DNA of 64,000 nucleotides from Bursaphelenchus xylophilus (GCA_904066235.2 CAJFCV020000001.1:12581291-12645290); one strand, 5' to 3'. Shown: positions 11,263 to 22,119, counted from the stretch's first letter. Translations and numbers: made by a program. Notes: generated by a model not told the origin, from the letters alone.

Positions 11263-13372
11263 ATGCCACCACTTCTGCGACTAAATTCACGGCATTTGAG
11301 TAAGTTATATTATTTTAGTTGCTTGATTTTTAGATTTTTGCCGTTTTCAGACCGTTCTTGCCCGATATTCGGAGCTGGTCAAAGCCGGGACACTAAATGA
11401 AGACAAGTATCAGTTAAATGTGGTGAAAGAATTGGACAGACTTTGTGATGATCTCAAGGATTATGAACCACAGCCGGCGCAGACGATCGAAACGGCTGGA
11501 TTCTTTTCAAAAATTTCGTTGTTCAAGGAAAAGACCCCAGAGATTGTACATAAAGTCCCGAAAGGACTGTATATTTATGGAGCAGTCGGTAAGTCCTTCA
11601 TTCATTCATTGTACACCTTATACTTGACAATAAGGTCAAAATCTTCAACTTTTAGATTTATTTGCTTTCAGGTGGCGGAAAAACAATGCTAATGGACATG
11701 TTCTTTGACAAGGCGCCTCTGAAGCGAAAAGAACGAGTGCATTTCCACGCATTTATGCGGGATTTCCATTTTCGTATGTTGTATTTGATGTTTTGAGTGT
11801 TTTGTCTTTAGAACTCCACCAGTTGAAGATGCAGGGTCCTGAGAGGCAACGAGGAGAGAGACCTAATCATGATCATGTCCCTGAGATTGCCAAATCCATT
11901 GCGGAACGGAGTGTTCTCCTCTGTTTCGACGAATTCCAGGTTACAGACATAGCTGATGCCATGATTCTGAAGCGTTTGTTCAGCCAGCTCTTCGACTTGG
12001 GACTTATCGCTGTTTGCACTTCCAATAGAAAGCCCGATGATCTGTACAAAAATGGCCTTCAACGGCATCAATTTGTTCCGTTTATTGAGTTATTGAAAGA
12101 AAAGAGTGTTGAGGTACCTCTGGAATCGGGAAAGGATTACAGAATCGGTGGAAAGAAGTCGAATCAATCCTATTTCATCCAAGGAAAAGAGGACCAGCAT
12201 CTGGAGAACATGTTTAAACGTCTCATAGCACAAGAAACGGACACGGTTCGGCCGAGAACATTGAACATCCTGGGAAGGGAGATCCATTTATCGAAATGTT
12301 GCGGCAGAGTCGCATTTCTCGAATTTCAAGAGGTAAACTTGACTTTATGTTGTTGGAATAGGTAGTATTTCTTGGAAGGGGCATACCGAAAGCAATTAGA
12401 AAGAATATTTTGCTTTCAGTTATGCGATAAACCACTTGGAGCAACGGATTATCTCGCCATTGCCCGAGTCTTTCATACCGTCCTCATAAAAGATGTCCCA
12501 GTCTTCACGAGGCAGAATCTCAGTGCGTCTAGACGATTCATCACACTGATTGACACGTTATACGATTTGAGAGTAAGTTCGATTCATCGCACAGTGCGAT
12601 CGATTTTCAGTTTTTGGTCAATGCACGGTGCAGAGGGCTTTTTGGGGATTTTATTGGCCGTCGGGCAGCCCAGTAGGAGACTGAAATTATCTTATGAGAT
12701 TTTTTGCACAGTAATTCTTTCTTTTTCCCGCACTGTGCAATCCATTTTCAAAATTCTCGCACTGTGCGATCAATTTTTCGTTTTTGATGATTGCACTGTT
12801 CAGAGAGCTTTTTGGTTCTTTTATTGGCCGTCGGGCAGCCCAGTAGGAGACTGAAATTATCTTATGAGATTTTTTATACAGTAATTCTTTCTTTTTCCCG
12901 CACTGTGCAATCCATTTTCAAAATTCTCGCACAGTGCAACGATTTTTGTTTTTTTTTTGATTTCACGATTCAATCGAATATCTGACGATTTGTTATGGCT
13001 GGCTACTCTTCATTGGGATATTTTTATCAGCCGTTTTTCCATTTCGTACCTACATTTCATTCACCTCCGCACTGTGCAGTTATTTTTTAAAATTTTTCCG
13101 CACAGTGCAACACATATTCAGTCATTTTTAAATTGCAGACCCGGATAGCCCTCTCGGCAGCCGCTCCCCTCCAACAACTCTTCCAAATCGACTCTGATCA
13201 GCCCGTGGAACTCAGCGACTCCCAACGAATCCTCATGGACGACCTCAAAGTCAAAGAAGGCGAAGATGGAGCTGCCGCCAATGTTTTCAGCGGCCAAGAA
13301 GAAGTGTTTGCGTTCAAACGGACCCTGTCCAGACTACAGGAAATGCAAACAGACGCATATTGGACTAGATGA
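11263..13372 (+). CDS. AFG1L: AFG1/LACE1-type AAA ATPase (mitochondrial)
   Basis: AFG1 family ATPases act at the mitochondrial inner membrane in protein quality control and respiratory-complex turnover. Six exons: 11263-11299, 11334-11588, 11672-11773, 11812-12332, 12420-12572, 13139-13372; phases agree and give 433 residues, close to the usual family size. Visible motifs: [11 protein letters not shown] near the N-terminus, Walker A GAVGGGKT (about residues 95-102, split by intron 2), HAFMRDFH, Walker [12 protein letters not shown] (about 167-177), sensor-like [26 protein letters not shown], then [26 protein letters not shown] and the C-terminal [15 protein letters not shown]. The first exon is the weakest part: it uses a 34-nt intron ending TTTTTAG, chosen because it is the only phase-compatible join to an upstream ATG; the start could lie elsewhere. 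Confidence 0.92.
12573..13138 (+). repeat. Repeat-filled intron 5 of the AFG1-type gene (GCACWGTGC motifs, 180-bp tandem duplication)
   Basis: A 566-nt intron carries a tandem duplication with a 180-bp period (about 12,621-12,800 and 12,801-12,980; both contain TTATTGGCCGTCGGGCAGCC). About ten copies of GCACTGTGC or GCACAGTGC or one-base variants punctuate it. The interior resembles the MITE at 17,346-17,539, which has the same palindromic motifs. Confidence 0.7.
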
Positions 13373-13396
13373 GCTGATAGATTATATTGTTTTAGG

Positions 13397-13402
13397 AATA
13401 AA
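13397..13402 (+). terminator. AATAAA polyadenylation signal of the AFG1-type gene
   Basis: AATAAA begins 25 nt past the TGA stop. A second AATAAA lies at 13,606-13,611. Confidence 0.55.
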
Positions 13403-14857
13403 TGTGGTAAATAATGTGGACTGGATCTTATTTCTTTGTGAATCCAATAATCATCAGCCTCCGATTACAAGGTTCAACTGGAATGTTTGATGCATTCCCA
13501 GCTCACAAAAGAGCTACTTTCAGCGCCACAGCCAAAAGTATGCGGGTTCTTCGAATGTAGACTCAGTGCCATCTAATAATTAGTAAAATAAGCCTTCTCT
13601 TGTCTAATAAAGCGACAAACTGTAATTTTATCATAGATTATATAACCATAATAAAAATTCAAACTCTGATAACATCGGCTTTCCAGTTGACATGTCTTGA
13701 AGGCGAAATTAAGGGGCTCTGATCGGAGTTACCAGTCATCAACTTCTGCCTACTACAACATCAGCAATTTATTGCCACCACAATTGAAGTCTCGATTGGA
13801 CACAGTCCGAAATCGCTGGAATTGTGGAGAGCACTGGTATTTCAACTGCAGTGTGCGCCAGGAAATTATTTCTCGTCGTAGGAGGCCTAAATGAGACGTA
13901 TAATAATCATGACAACAAAAATTAATCAAAATATTCCACGAAAAGGCCCGAATGAATTCTAGAAGGTGAAGCACCCTCTCTATACTACAGACTTTCCTTG
14001 ACATAGGTTCCCACTATAGTAAATCTTCCAAGGAATTCAAATTTATCCCGAAATGTGGTAAAAATTCTCAGCATAACGCCAATTACGACCCATACCCTCA
14101 AAGCAGCCATAATCTTCTAAAACAGGTCTAAAATACACCTACTTTGAGTCGATTTCCGACAACTATTCAACGACCATAGAGTGCGCCATCGATCTGCCAA
14201 TTTTCTCAAATTGAAATCGTCCGATGAGATCAAATTATTGCCTATTCTAGTTCATCCCAACAAGGCTTCAGCCACCACATGCCCCTCGTGCTATTCGCGT
14301 GGACGGGAGACTTCGATGCAACTGCCTAAATTCCGAACAATCCAAAAAGCTCAAAACACAACTTACTTTTACCATTTTGCCCATCAGTTAGAACTCATTC
14401 TTCTGTGGCGACCTCGACCATCGGTAGCAATCTTCGCCTGGGGACTTCTGTCCTTCCAAGGCACAAAGGTCTTTGGAGAACTGCGAGACTGACCAAGGAA
14501 CCATCTAAAATTCCATACAAATTAAAAACTGCACCAAAATCAAAAGAAATCGGACAAAATTGTCAAAACTCACCGAAAACATGTTATATAATCCAGGACT
14601 CAAAAACCTTTGTCCATACCCGTGCCGATGCCTTCAAAATCCCACAAGAAACGTCCGAAATCCCGACACGTTGCAAAAAACGTTCAAAAAAATTGAAAAA
14701 AAATTGAATGAAAGTCTGAAGAAAACGTCAAATATTCCCACGAATTTTCACAAAAAACTCAAAATTTGCATATTCGAAATCCGCCAAAGTTTCCTTTGCA
14801 TTTTGCTCATTCATTGGTTGACTTTTAAATCCTGGCGGTGGCAAGCCAAGTCCAAGG
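13403..14857. other. Spacer with no recognisable feature
   Basis: Apart from the second AATAAA at 13,606 nothing was recognised. Short frames on both strands (up to ~120 codons near 14,180-14,920) lack family motifs, and the part from 14,500 to 14,760 is low-complexity A/C-rich sequence. Confidence 0.5.
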
Positions 14858-15929
14858 TCCACGAAGGAAAGGTGGAGCACCCTAGCCCCCCGAATGAGCC
14901 CGGGGGGCCGCTGGATTCTTGAAAAGGGTGCTCACCTTCTCTTCCGATCCCTCGTGTGGTCAACCCGGAGCGCCCTGGCCCTCCGCTTCATCCGGGGGGC
15001 CCTGTGGAAACTTCATGGGCGCTCGGCTAGACGAAATTAGGTAAGATTGCGTTTTTTATGGCTGTTTGACTTTTATCTGGGCTAAAGTAATATAATTTTT
15101 GTTCTATTTTTAGATGAAGGCCAGTCCGGGCCGAAGTGGAGAGGGCACCCATGCCCCCCGAATCAGTCCGGGGGGCCTCTGGAATAAAAAAGGGTGCCCC
15201 ATCCAAGTCCACGAAGAACTAAGAGAAGGTGGAGCGCCCTAGCCCCCCGAATGAGCCCGGGGGGCCGCTGGATTCTTCAAAAGGGTGCTCACCTTCTCTT
15301 CCGGTCAAACCGGAGCGCCCGGGCCCTCCGCTTCATCCGGGGGGCCCTCTGGAAACTTCATGGGCGCTCGGTAGGACAAAATTAGGTAAGATTTCTTTGT
15401 TTTATGGCTGTTTGACCTTGATTTAGGCAAAATCAATGTAATTTTTGTTCTATTTTCAGATGAAGGTCAGTCCAGGCCGAAGTGGATCGGGCACCCATGC
15501 CCCCCGAATCAGTCCGGGGGGCCTCTGGAATAAAAAAAGGGTGCCCATCCAAGTCCACGAAGAACTAAGAGAAGGTGGAGCGCCCTAGCCCCCCGAATGA
15601 GCCCGGGGGGCCGCTGGATTCTTGAAAAGGGTGCTCACCTTCTCTTCCGATCCCTCGTGTGGTCAACCCGGAGCGCCCTGGCCCTCCGCTTCATCCGGGG
15701 GGCCCTCTGGAAACTTCATGGGCGCTCGGCAGGACAATTGCCGAGCGCCCATGATACCGCCGGAACTAAAATTAGGTAAGATTTCGGTTTTTATGGCTGT
15801 TTGACTTTTATTTGGGCTAAAGTAATATAATTTTGTTCTATTTTCAGATGAAGGCCAGTCCAAGCCGAAGTGGATCGGGCACCCATGCTCCCCGAATCAG
15901 TCCGGGGGGCCTCTGGAATAAAAAAGGGT
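14858..15929 (+). repeat. Three ~350-bp GC-rich tandem units, each with an intron-like segment
   Basis: Units start at about 14,858, 15,207 and 15,553, each opening with GTCCACGAAG. Every unit contains three related blocks around CCGGGGGGCC; two are near-perfect hairpins (GCCCCCCGAAT...CCGGGGGG). Each unit also contains an intron-like AT-rich segment of 72-74 nt bounded by GTAAGAT and TTTTTAG/TTTTCAG: 15,041-15,113, 15,386-15,459, 15,776-15,847. The third unit carries extra sequence before its donor. Frames differ between units because of 1-bp indels, which argues against a conserved protein. Confidence 0.8.
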
Positions 15930-16860
15930 GGGATCTGAAGCTCTCGCTCCCTGGATTAGCCCGGCCTCTGGAATTAAAAGGGTGGACCATGCACAGAAAA
16001 TGAGGTAAGCGAGATTTATATTTCTTCCCTTCGAAGTTTAGACTTATGCTTAGTTAGGAATTTCAAGCGGTGTTATACTAGGCACAAGTTCTGGATGGGT
16101 TTGGTCAGAACGGGCTGGAAACTTGATTTTTCCCATTGATTTTGCTTCTGGATTTCAGTTGCTTTGTGCTTGGAGAATTTGAGCCGGGTTTTTTGATCGG
16201 CTTCTTGGGATTATCAGCGGATGTTTTGACATCAAGACGGTTCTAAAAATGCGGATAAATTCGATCTTTCCTTACCCTCTTTTTTTGTTTTGCTATTTTT
16301 CTTTTTTTTTACATAAGATTATCTCTTCTTTTTCAGACTCTTGCATCATCACGAGCACAATTGCCCACCGATCAATGTCTTCGTCATGGTAATATGCGAG
16401 CCAACCAACTTTGACCCCAAATTGGACTTTAAATGGCTGTGAATTGAACCGGTTGGACCCAAGTAGAGGTAAGCCTTCTTTTTATGTTTTGTTGTTTGGC
16501 GTTTAGGTCACAAAGTTTAAGATTTTTTGCCATGTTATGCTGAACCTCAGCCTTCCCTGGACTGAGTTAGAACCGGGAGTTTAGATGTCTCTATTCTTGT
16601 GGTTGTTTGTTTGCTAAAAAGAATTGTCGGAAGTTATGAGTTAGATTTACCCTGCTTGATTCTAGCTTTCGGGTACAGACCTGATATTATATTAGGTATG
16701 AAACCTTCAAAAAGTCTAAAGAAGGATAATTTTCTATTTTATCTGCTTTTTTTTCAGAATTACGCCAAAATGGTCTCATCTTGGTTCAACCAGCGGTCCA
16801 CCTCACTCTCTCTTCGGAATGTAAGTTTGGTTTTTTTTGGCAATTGAGGAAAGAGGAAGC
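15930..16860 (+). other. Exon-like blocks of an unrecognised plus-strand transcription unit
   Basis: Splice-like signals continue in the same direction: a donor after AAAATGAG near 16,004 (GTAAGCG), an acceptor TTTTTCAG near 16,337, a donor after GTAGAG near 16,469 (GTAAGCC), an acceptor TTTTTTCAG near 16,757 and a donor near 16,820 (GTAAGTTTGG). The last donor context matches the donor of the tandem units at 18.4-20.1 kb, so this is a diverged first member of that series. No protein family is recognisable. Confidence 0.4.
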
Positions 16861-16909
16861 GTTATTTGGGACTTTTGACAAAAAATGTCTTAAAACATAC
16901 CCCCAGTTG

Positions 16910-18045
16910 ACATAACCCTTACAAAACTTTTCTAATGAGCTGTAAATTAGAAACTACACCTAAGTTAAAGTCTAGGAGTCCTGCTACTGTTGCATCTATG
17001 AACTGTCCAATTCGGACCACTACAGGATTAGTTATCGACTTTTGGAAATTGAATTTTAAATTTCGACCAATTTTTGGCCGAAAATTTTTGTATATCTTCC
17101 GCCGGAACCAACCACTCTGGTCCAAATGTGGTTTTTCTGAATCTATTATGATGCTTGCTTCTCCCTAGGGTGTTTCCAGAAAAAAACCTACAGGGCATGT
17201 TTCTGCAAAACAAAAAAATATTGAAAGCGTAAAGACTTCATCGTATAAAGTGTCGCCGCAAACCGAGAAGGGTCGGGCGCAACTCAAAATGCGAAAAAAA
17301 TATTTTTTCTTCGAGGAATATTATTTTAGTGTCGACGAGCAGATACTAGTCCGTTCGTAAAGTCGCTGGAATGTTTTCGGCGACATTCACCCCGCGAAAT
17401 CGAAAGTTCACTTTGCACTGTGCAAATTTTGGCTTTTTGCACAGTGCAATAGGCTTTTTTGGGCTGTCGCCCGCACCCTGAGTTTTCGTGCACAGTGCGC
17501 GTCGCCGAAATCATTCCAGCGACTTTACGAACGGACTAGTATCAGACGAAATACAGACAGAAACAGCACGCAAAGATTAACTCAATGTCATTTTATTTTT
17601 TTTACTGTGTTTTCAGGCAATTTCGTTGGATTTTGCTTTGGTTTCACACTAAAATAGTAATTCTCAAAAAAATATATATTATTTTCGCCTTTCGAGCTGC
17701 GCCCAACCCTTCTCGGCTTGCGGCGACATTCTATACGATGAAACCTTTACGCTTTCAGAATTTTTTCGTTTTACAGAAACATGCCCTATAGGTTGTTTCT
17801 GGAAACACCCTAGGGAGAAGCAAGCATCACAATAGATTCCGAAAAACCACATTTGGACCAGAATGGTTGGTTCCGGCGGAAGATATACTAGATTTCAGGG
17901 CAAAAAATTGGTCGAAATTTAAAATTCAGTCACCAAAAGTCGATAACTAATCCTGCAGTGGTCCGATTTGGACAGTTCTTGGATGTAACAGTAGTAGGAC
18001 TCCTAGACGTTAACTTAGGGGTAGTCTCTAATTTACATAAGAATT
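16910..18045. mobile_element. 1.1-kb long inverted repeat
   Basis: Left arm ~16,910-17,332 and right arm ~17,650-18,045 are diverged inverted copies. Paired landmarks are CCCTAGGGTGTTTCCAG (17,163) with CTGGAAACACCCTAGGG (17,800), and the TTCCGCCGGAACCAACC segment near 17,096 with its complement near 17,865. The inner CCTAGGGTGTTTCC termini may be an element in their own right within a larger inverted duplication. It interrupts an intron of the neighbouring tandem-exon series. Confidence 0.7.
17346..17539. mobile_element. 194-bp MITE with TA duplication, nested in the inverted repeat
   Basis: Long terminal inverted repeats begin CTAGTCCGTTCGTAAAGTCG and are flanked by TA on both sides (17,344-17,345 and 17,540-17,541), as for Tc1/mariner-type insertions. 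The interior holds GCACTGTGC and GCACAGTGC palindromes. It sits asymmetrically in the spacer of the larger inverted repeat, so it inserted later. Confidence 0.75.
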
Positions 18046-18062
18046 TATTTTTTGTTTTTCAG

Positions 18063-20206
18063 GTATCTCCAAACTCCAAAGAGAGACGGAAAAAAAATAA
18101 ATAAAAAAAGAAAAAAAGATAAAAAAAGAAAAAAAAATAAAAAAGAGAAAAAAGTAGAAAAGAAAAAAAAATAAAAAAAATATAAAAAAGAAAAAAAGAA
18201 AAAAATATAAAAAAGAAAAAAAAGAAAAAAATATAAAAAAGAAAAAAAGATAAAAAAGAAAAAAAAGAAAAAAAAAATTTTTTTTAAGTCACCCTTACTC
18301 TTCTTCTCTCTTAAATTTTATTCCACTATCGTTTTCCACCATTTTTATCTATGTAAGTTGCCATTTCATCCTTTATTTTATCCTCGATTTTTCTTGAATT
18401 ATCTGATCCATATTTTCAGAAACCGAGCTCAGATCAATGGACATCTTTGGAACACATTTCCTGCCCAGCTACTTCAAATACGCCAATCACGACCCAGGAC
18501 GGCACCCCTAAACGGTCGAAATTTAAAACCAGCGATTTAAACATCATGAAATGTAAGTTTCGGTGGTTTTTTGGTAATCGAGGAAATTAAGGATGGCTTG
18601 AAATTATTGTCACTTGTTTTTTCGTGGGTTCTTCTATTTATTTTTTGTTTTTCAGGTACTTCATAGTCCAAAGGTCCAGGAGACGGAAAAAAAATAAAAA
18701 AAAGAAAAAAATATAAAAAATAAAAAAAAGAAAAAAAAATATAAAAAAGAAAAAAAGAAAAAAAAATATAAAAAAGAAAAAAAAATTTTTTTATTTACCC
18801 TTACTCTTCTTGTCTGTAAAATTTAACTCCGCTGTCGTTTTCCACCATTTTTATCTATGTAAGTTGCCATTTCATCCTTGATTTTATCCCGGATTTTTCT
18901 TGAATTATCTGATCTATATTTTCAGAAACCGAGCTCAGATCAATGGACATCTTTGGAACACATTTCCCGGCCCAGCTACTTCAACTACGCCAATATCGAC
19001 CCAGGACGGCACCCCTACATGGTCGAAACTGAAAACCAGCGATTTAAACATCATGAAATGTAAGTTTCGGTGGTTTTTTGGTAATTGAGGAAATTAAGGA
19101 TGGCTTGAAATTATTGTCACTTGTTTTTTCGTGGGTTCTTCTATTTATTTTTTGTTTTTCAGGTACTTCATAGTCCAAAGGTCCAGGAGACGGATAAAAA
19201 ATAAAAAAAAAGAAAAAAAAAGACAAAAAAAAGAAAAAAAAATATAAAAAAGAAAAAAAAGAAAAAAAAAATTTTTTAAGTCACCTTTACTCTTCTTCTC
19301 TGTAAAGTTTAACTCCACTATCGTTTTCCACCATTTTTATCTATGTAAGTTGCCATTTCATCCTTTATTTTATCCCGGATTTTTCTTGAATTATCTGATC
19401 TATATTTTCAGATTTCCGAGCTCAGATCAATGGACATCTTTGGAACACATTTCCCGGCCCAGCTATTTCAACTACGCCAATATCGACCCAGGACGGCACC
19501 CCTACATGGTCGAAACTGAAAACCAACGATTTAAACATCATGGAATGTAAGTTTTGGTGGTTTTTTTGGTAGTTGGGGAAATTAAGGATGGCTTGAAATT
19601 ATTGTCACTTGTTTTTTCGTGGGTTCTTCTATTTATTTTTTGTTTTTCAGGTACTTCATAGTCCAAAGGTCCAGGAGACGGATAAAAAATAAAAAAAAAA
19701 GAAAAAAATATAAAAAAGAAAAAAATATAAAAAAGAAAAAAATATAAAAAAGAAGAAAAGAAAAAAAATATAAAAAAGAAAAAAAAAGAAAAAAATTTTT
19801 TTTTAAGTCACCCTTACTCTTCTTGTCTGTAAAATTTAACTCCACTATCGTTTTCCACCATCTTTATCTATGTAAGTTGCCATTTCATCCTTTATTTTAT
19901 CCTCGATTTTTCTTGAATTATCTGATCTATATTTTCAGAAACCGAGCTCAGATCAATGGACATTTTTGGAACACATTTCCCGGCCCAACTATTTCAACTA
20001 CGCCAATATCGACCCAGGACGGCACCCCTACATTGTCGAAACTGAAAACCAACGATTTAAACATCATGGAATGTAAGTTTTGGTGGTTTTTTTGGTAATT
20101 GAGGAAATTAAGGATGGCTTGAAATTATTGTCACTTGTTTTTTCGAAGGTTCCTTAATTTGTTTTTTTATTTTCAGAGCTCCAAGACTTCTTCATTGCAT
20201 GCGGAA
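18063..20206 (+). repeat. Tandem ~500-bp exon/intron units with A/G-rich tracts
   Basis: Four unit cores (AGATCAATGG at 18,431, 18,937, 19,424 and 19,950; spacing 506, 487 and 526 bp) each contain an acceptor ATTTTCAG, a ~125-nt exon-like block, a donor GTAAGTTT, a ~115-nt intron ending TTTTTCAG, and then GTACTTCATAGTCC plus an A-rich tract of AAAAAAG/ATAAAA. In units 2-4 the block can encode SRPSYFNYANIDPGRHPYMV, which I do not recognise; unit 1 has a 1-bp loss that changes this frame. The frame soon ends inside the A-rich tract. Length differences come mostly from that tract. Confidence 0.75.
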
Positions 20207-20667
20207 TAAAAAAAAAATAAAAAAAAAAATTTAAAAAAAATAAAAAAAAAAAAATAAAATAAAAAAAAAAAATGAAAAAAGGAAAAAGAAGAAGCCACAT
20301 CGCTTCCACTCCATTTCCCATTTCCATCATTCTCAAAGCCTGCTTTGGTGATTAAAGTAAGCTGTTTTACAAACTATAGGCCTTTATTTCTTGTTATAAG
20401 TCCAGGTACTGCCCATTCTATTTTTAATATCTTTTATTTTCACGGAAACCATCGAGAAGCCGTTCCTTGAAGCCCTGGAGAACTTGAAGAAATCAATGGT
20501 ATCCTGGAGGTATGGACCGTGTAAAGATAAAAAAGGTATGTATGTCTTGACCTGTAACTCCATACCCCCACAGAAGTACTTTCCTTGTTAAATTCTGCAT
20601 GTGGATTACAGAAGTATTCCGATCAAAGATCAAGTAAATTAGTAATTGAATTATGGGATCGTGACAG
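20207..20667 (+). other. A-rich tract and spacer before the macro-repeat
   Basis: After an acceptor TTTTATTTTCAG near 20,176 and a short exon-like block come A-rich tracts (20,208-20,290). Then there is a stretch whose frame ETIEKPFLEALENLKKSMVS (about 20,450-20,515) looks coding-like but has no clear acceptor. The part near 20,535-20,590 contains the TGTAACTCCATACC motif of the fold-back family. No gene assigned. Confidence 0.35.
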
Positions 20668-20895
20668 TTTTTTTGACCCACATATTTTGCCATCAGGTGT
20701 CTTTTGGTTTGACGTTTTGGTCTCTAATGTGAAATCAAGGGGATAAAGTAATTTTAAATGCGACAAAAGTATATGACTACTATTTTTGGCGGAATTTTAG
20801 TCGCTATGATTACAATTTTTTGAGATCCCTGTATTACTCATGAGATTGTTGAACTTATGTTTGATTTTTTAGTCTTAATCTCCATTTCCTTACAG

Positions 20896-21048
20896 ATTCC
20901 TTCAAGTCCCATTAAACCTGTCCAGGCAACTTTCCAGCCGAGAAGAAGAAGAAGAATCTACGATTTTAATTTGATCTATTTGTTTCTTTTTTATTTTATC
21001 TTGCTTGCTTTGAAAGGGGAAGGGGAATGGGAGAAAAGGGCGGAGAAG
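20896..21048 (+). other. Candidate 153-nt exon, copy A
   Basis: A strong acceptor (CCATTTCCTTACAG) and donor (GAAG|GTAAGTAA) bound exactly 51 codons with no stop: IPSSPIKPVQATFQ, an RRRRR run, then a hydrophobic IYLFLFYFILLAL stretch and a charged end GEGEWEKRAEK. A length divisible by three allows skipping or repetition without frame change. No family recognised. It may be an exon of the upstream plus-strand unit that was captured in the macro-repeat, or a chance frame. Confidence 0.4.
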
Positions 21049-21201
21049 GTAAGTAATCGGAATTGGGTTGAATGGTGGTAATGCTGTAGTGCAGCCTAGG
21101 ACGAAATTTTTATTAACGGGGCCGGTAGACAGCGTATATCTTAGAGATTTGATGGTTTAGTCTGGAAGTGAGAGCGCCACGGCGTTTGGGGTCAGGGGCA
21201 A

Positions 21202-21537
21202 CTCGGGTCAGGTCGACGATACCGTTTAGTATTTTCGCTTCGGGGCTTGGGAAAAAGGCTTTTTTGGAGAATTTGAACAAATTTTTGAAATTTTTTCGCT
21301 TCGGGACTGGAAGAAGTGTTTTCTGGAGAATTGAGGTGTATCTTCGATTTTTTTAGGAAAATAGTGTCTTTAAGCGACGAGCAAATCAGAAAATCGTATC
21401 CATTGTTTATGTTTTCAACTGGAAGCACGGGATTTCATCCCGAAGCGAAGACGGTTCAAAATTTTGTTCCAATTCTCCAAAAAATCCTTTTTCCCAAGTC
21501 CCGAAGCAAAAATATTAAACGGTATCGTTGACCCGAG
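21202..21537. mobile_element. 336-bp inverted-repeat element, copy A
   Basis: Ends CTCGGGTCA... and ...TGACCCGAG with inner pairing segments ACGATACCGTTTA and AATATTAAACGGTATCGT, then CTTCGGG and CCCGAAGC. Arms are about 80 bp with indels. No clear target duplication. Fold-back/MITE origin inferred. Confidence 0.6.
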
Positions 21538-21863
21538 GTGTCGTTCACCGATGTGTCCCTGAACCGAAATGTCAGGACGCGGAAGTGAGGGGTACCTAGA
21601 ATTCTTTTAGTTTTTGGCTCTGAAAGGCGTTTAATTATGGCCGAATTATCTTGTCTCCTCTGGGGCATTGGGCGTTTTCGACCTAGGAGACCGGCATCGT
21701 GGAAGGGTAGGATGCATACGTAGGAGGGGAATAGGGCCAGGAAGAACAGTTGGGTTCGTGAGGGTTGTTTATCCTTCGTTTGTTCGGCCGTAAAAGCGCC
21801 ATTTTTTATCGGTATTGTATTGTTTGAATCATCAAAGGGACGTTTGGAGGTTGGAGTACAACT

Positions 21864-22077
21864 CGTTCCAGAAAGTGCGTGGACCTTTCGTCGCTTTAGT
21901 TTTCCGCACTGTGCGTTTGACCTTTGCAACGTCCAATTCGAAAAGTCGCAGCGACGTAGGCTCTTTTCCAGCTACGTAGCCGCGCATTTTGGGCGCGTGA
22001 CAACGATTGCACGATGCAAGAAAAGAAGAAAAATTCACTGTGCGCCGCGAAAAAATGCTTACGCACTTCCTGGAACG
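21864..22077. mobile_element. 214-bp MITE with ACT 3-bp duplication, copy A
   Basis: Terminal inverted repeats CGTTCCAGAAAGTGCGT / ACGCACTTCCTGGAACG (one mismatch) are flanked by ACT at 21,861-21,863 and 22,078-22,080. Contains GCACTGTGC and CACTGTGCG motifs. Confidence 0.7.
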
Positions 22078-22119
22078 ACTAGGAAAGAGGGTGTTTCGTA
22101 GCTTGCTATTGTTAGTTTA

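Noticed and set aside
18080..18290. Lysine-rich protein encoded by the A/G-rich tracts
   Set aside because: The tracts are simple sequence of variable length, contain stops in every unit and give Phe-rich frames on the other strand equally well.
21456..21929. 157-codon minus-strand frame, repeated at 29,459-29,932
   Set aside because: It spans two unrelated MITE-like elements, is broken into two pieces in copies C and D, and shows no family motif.
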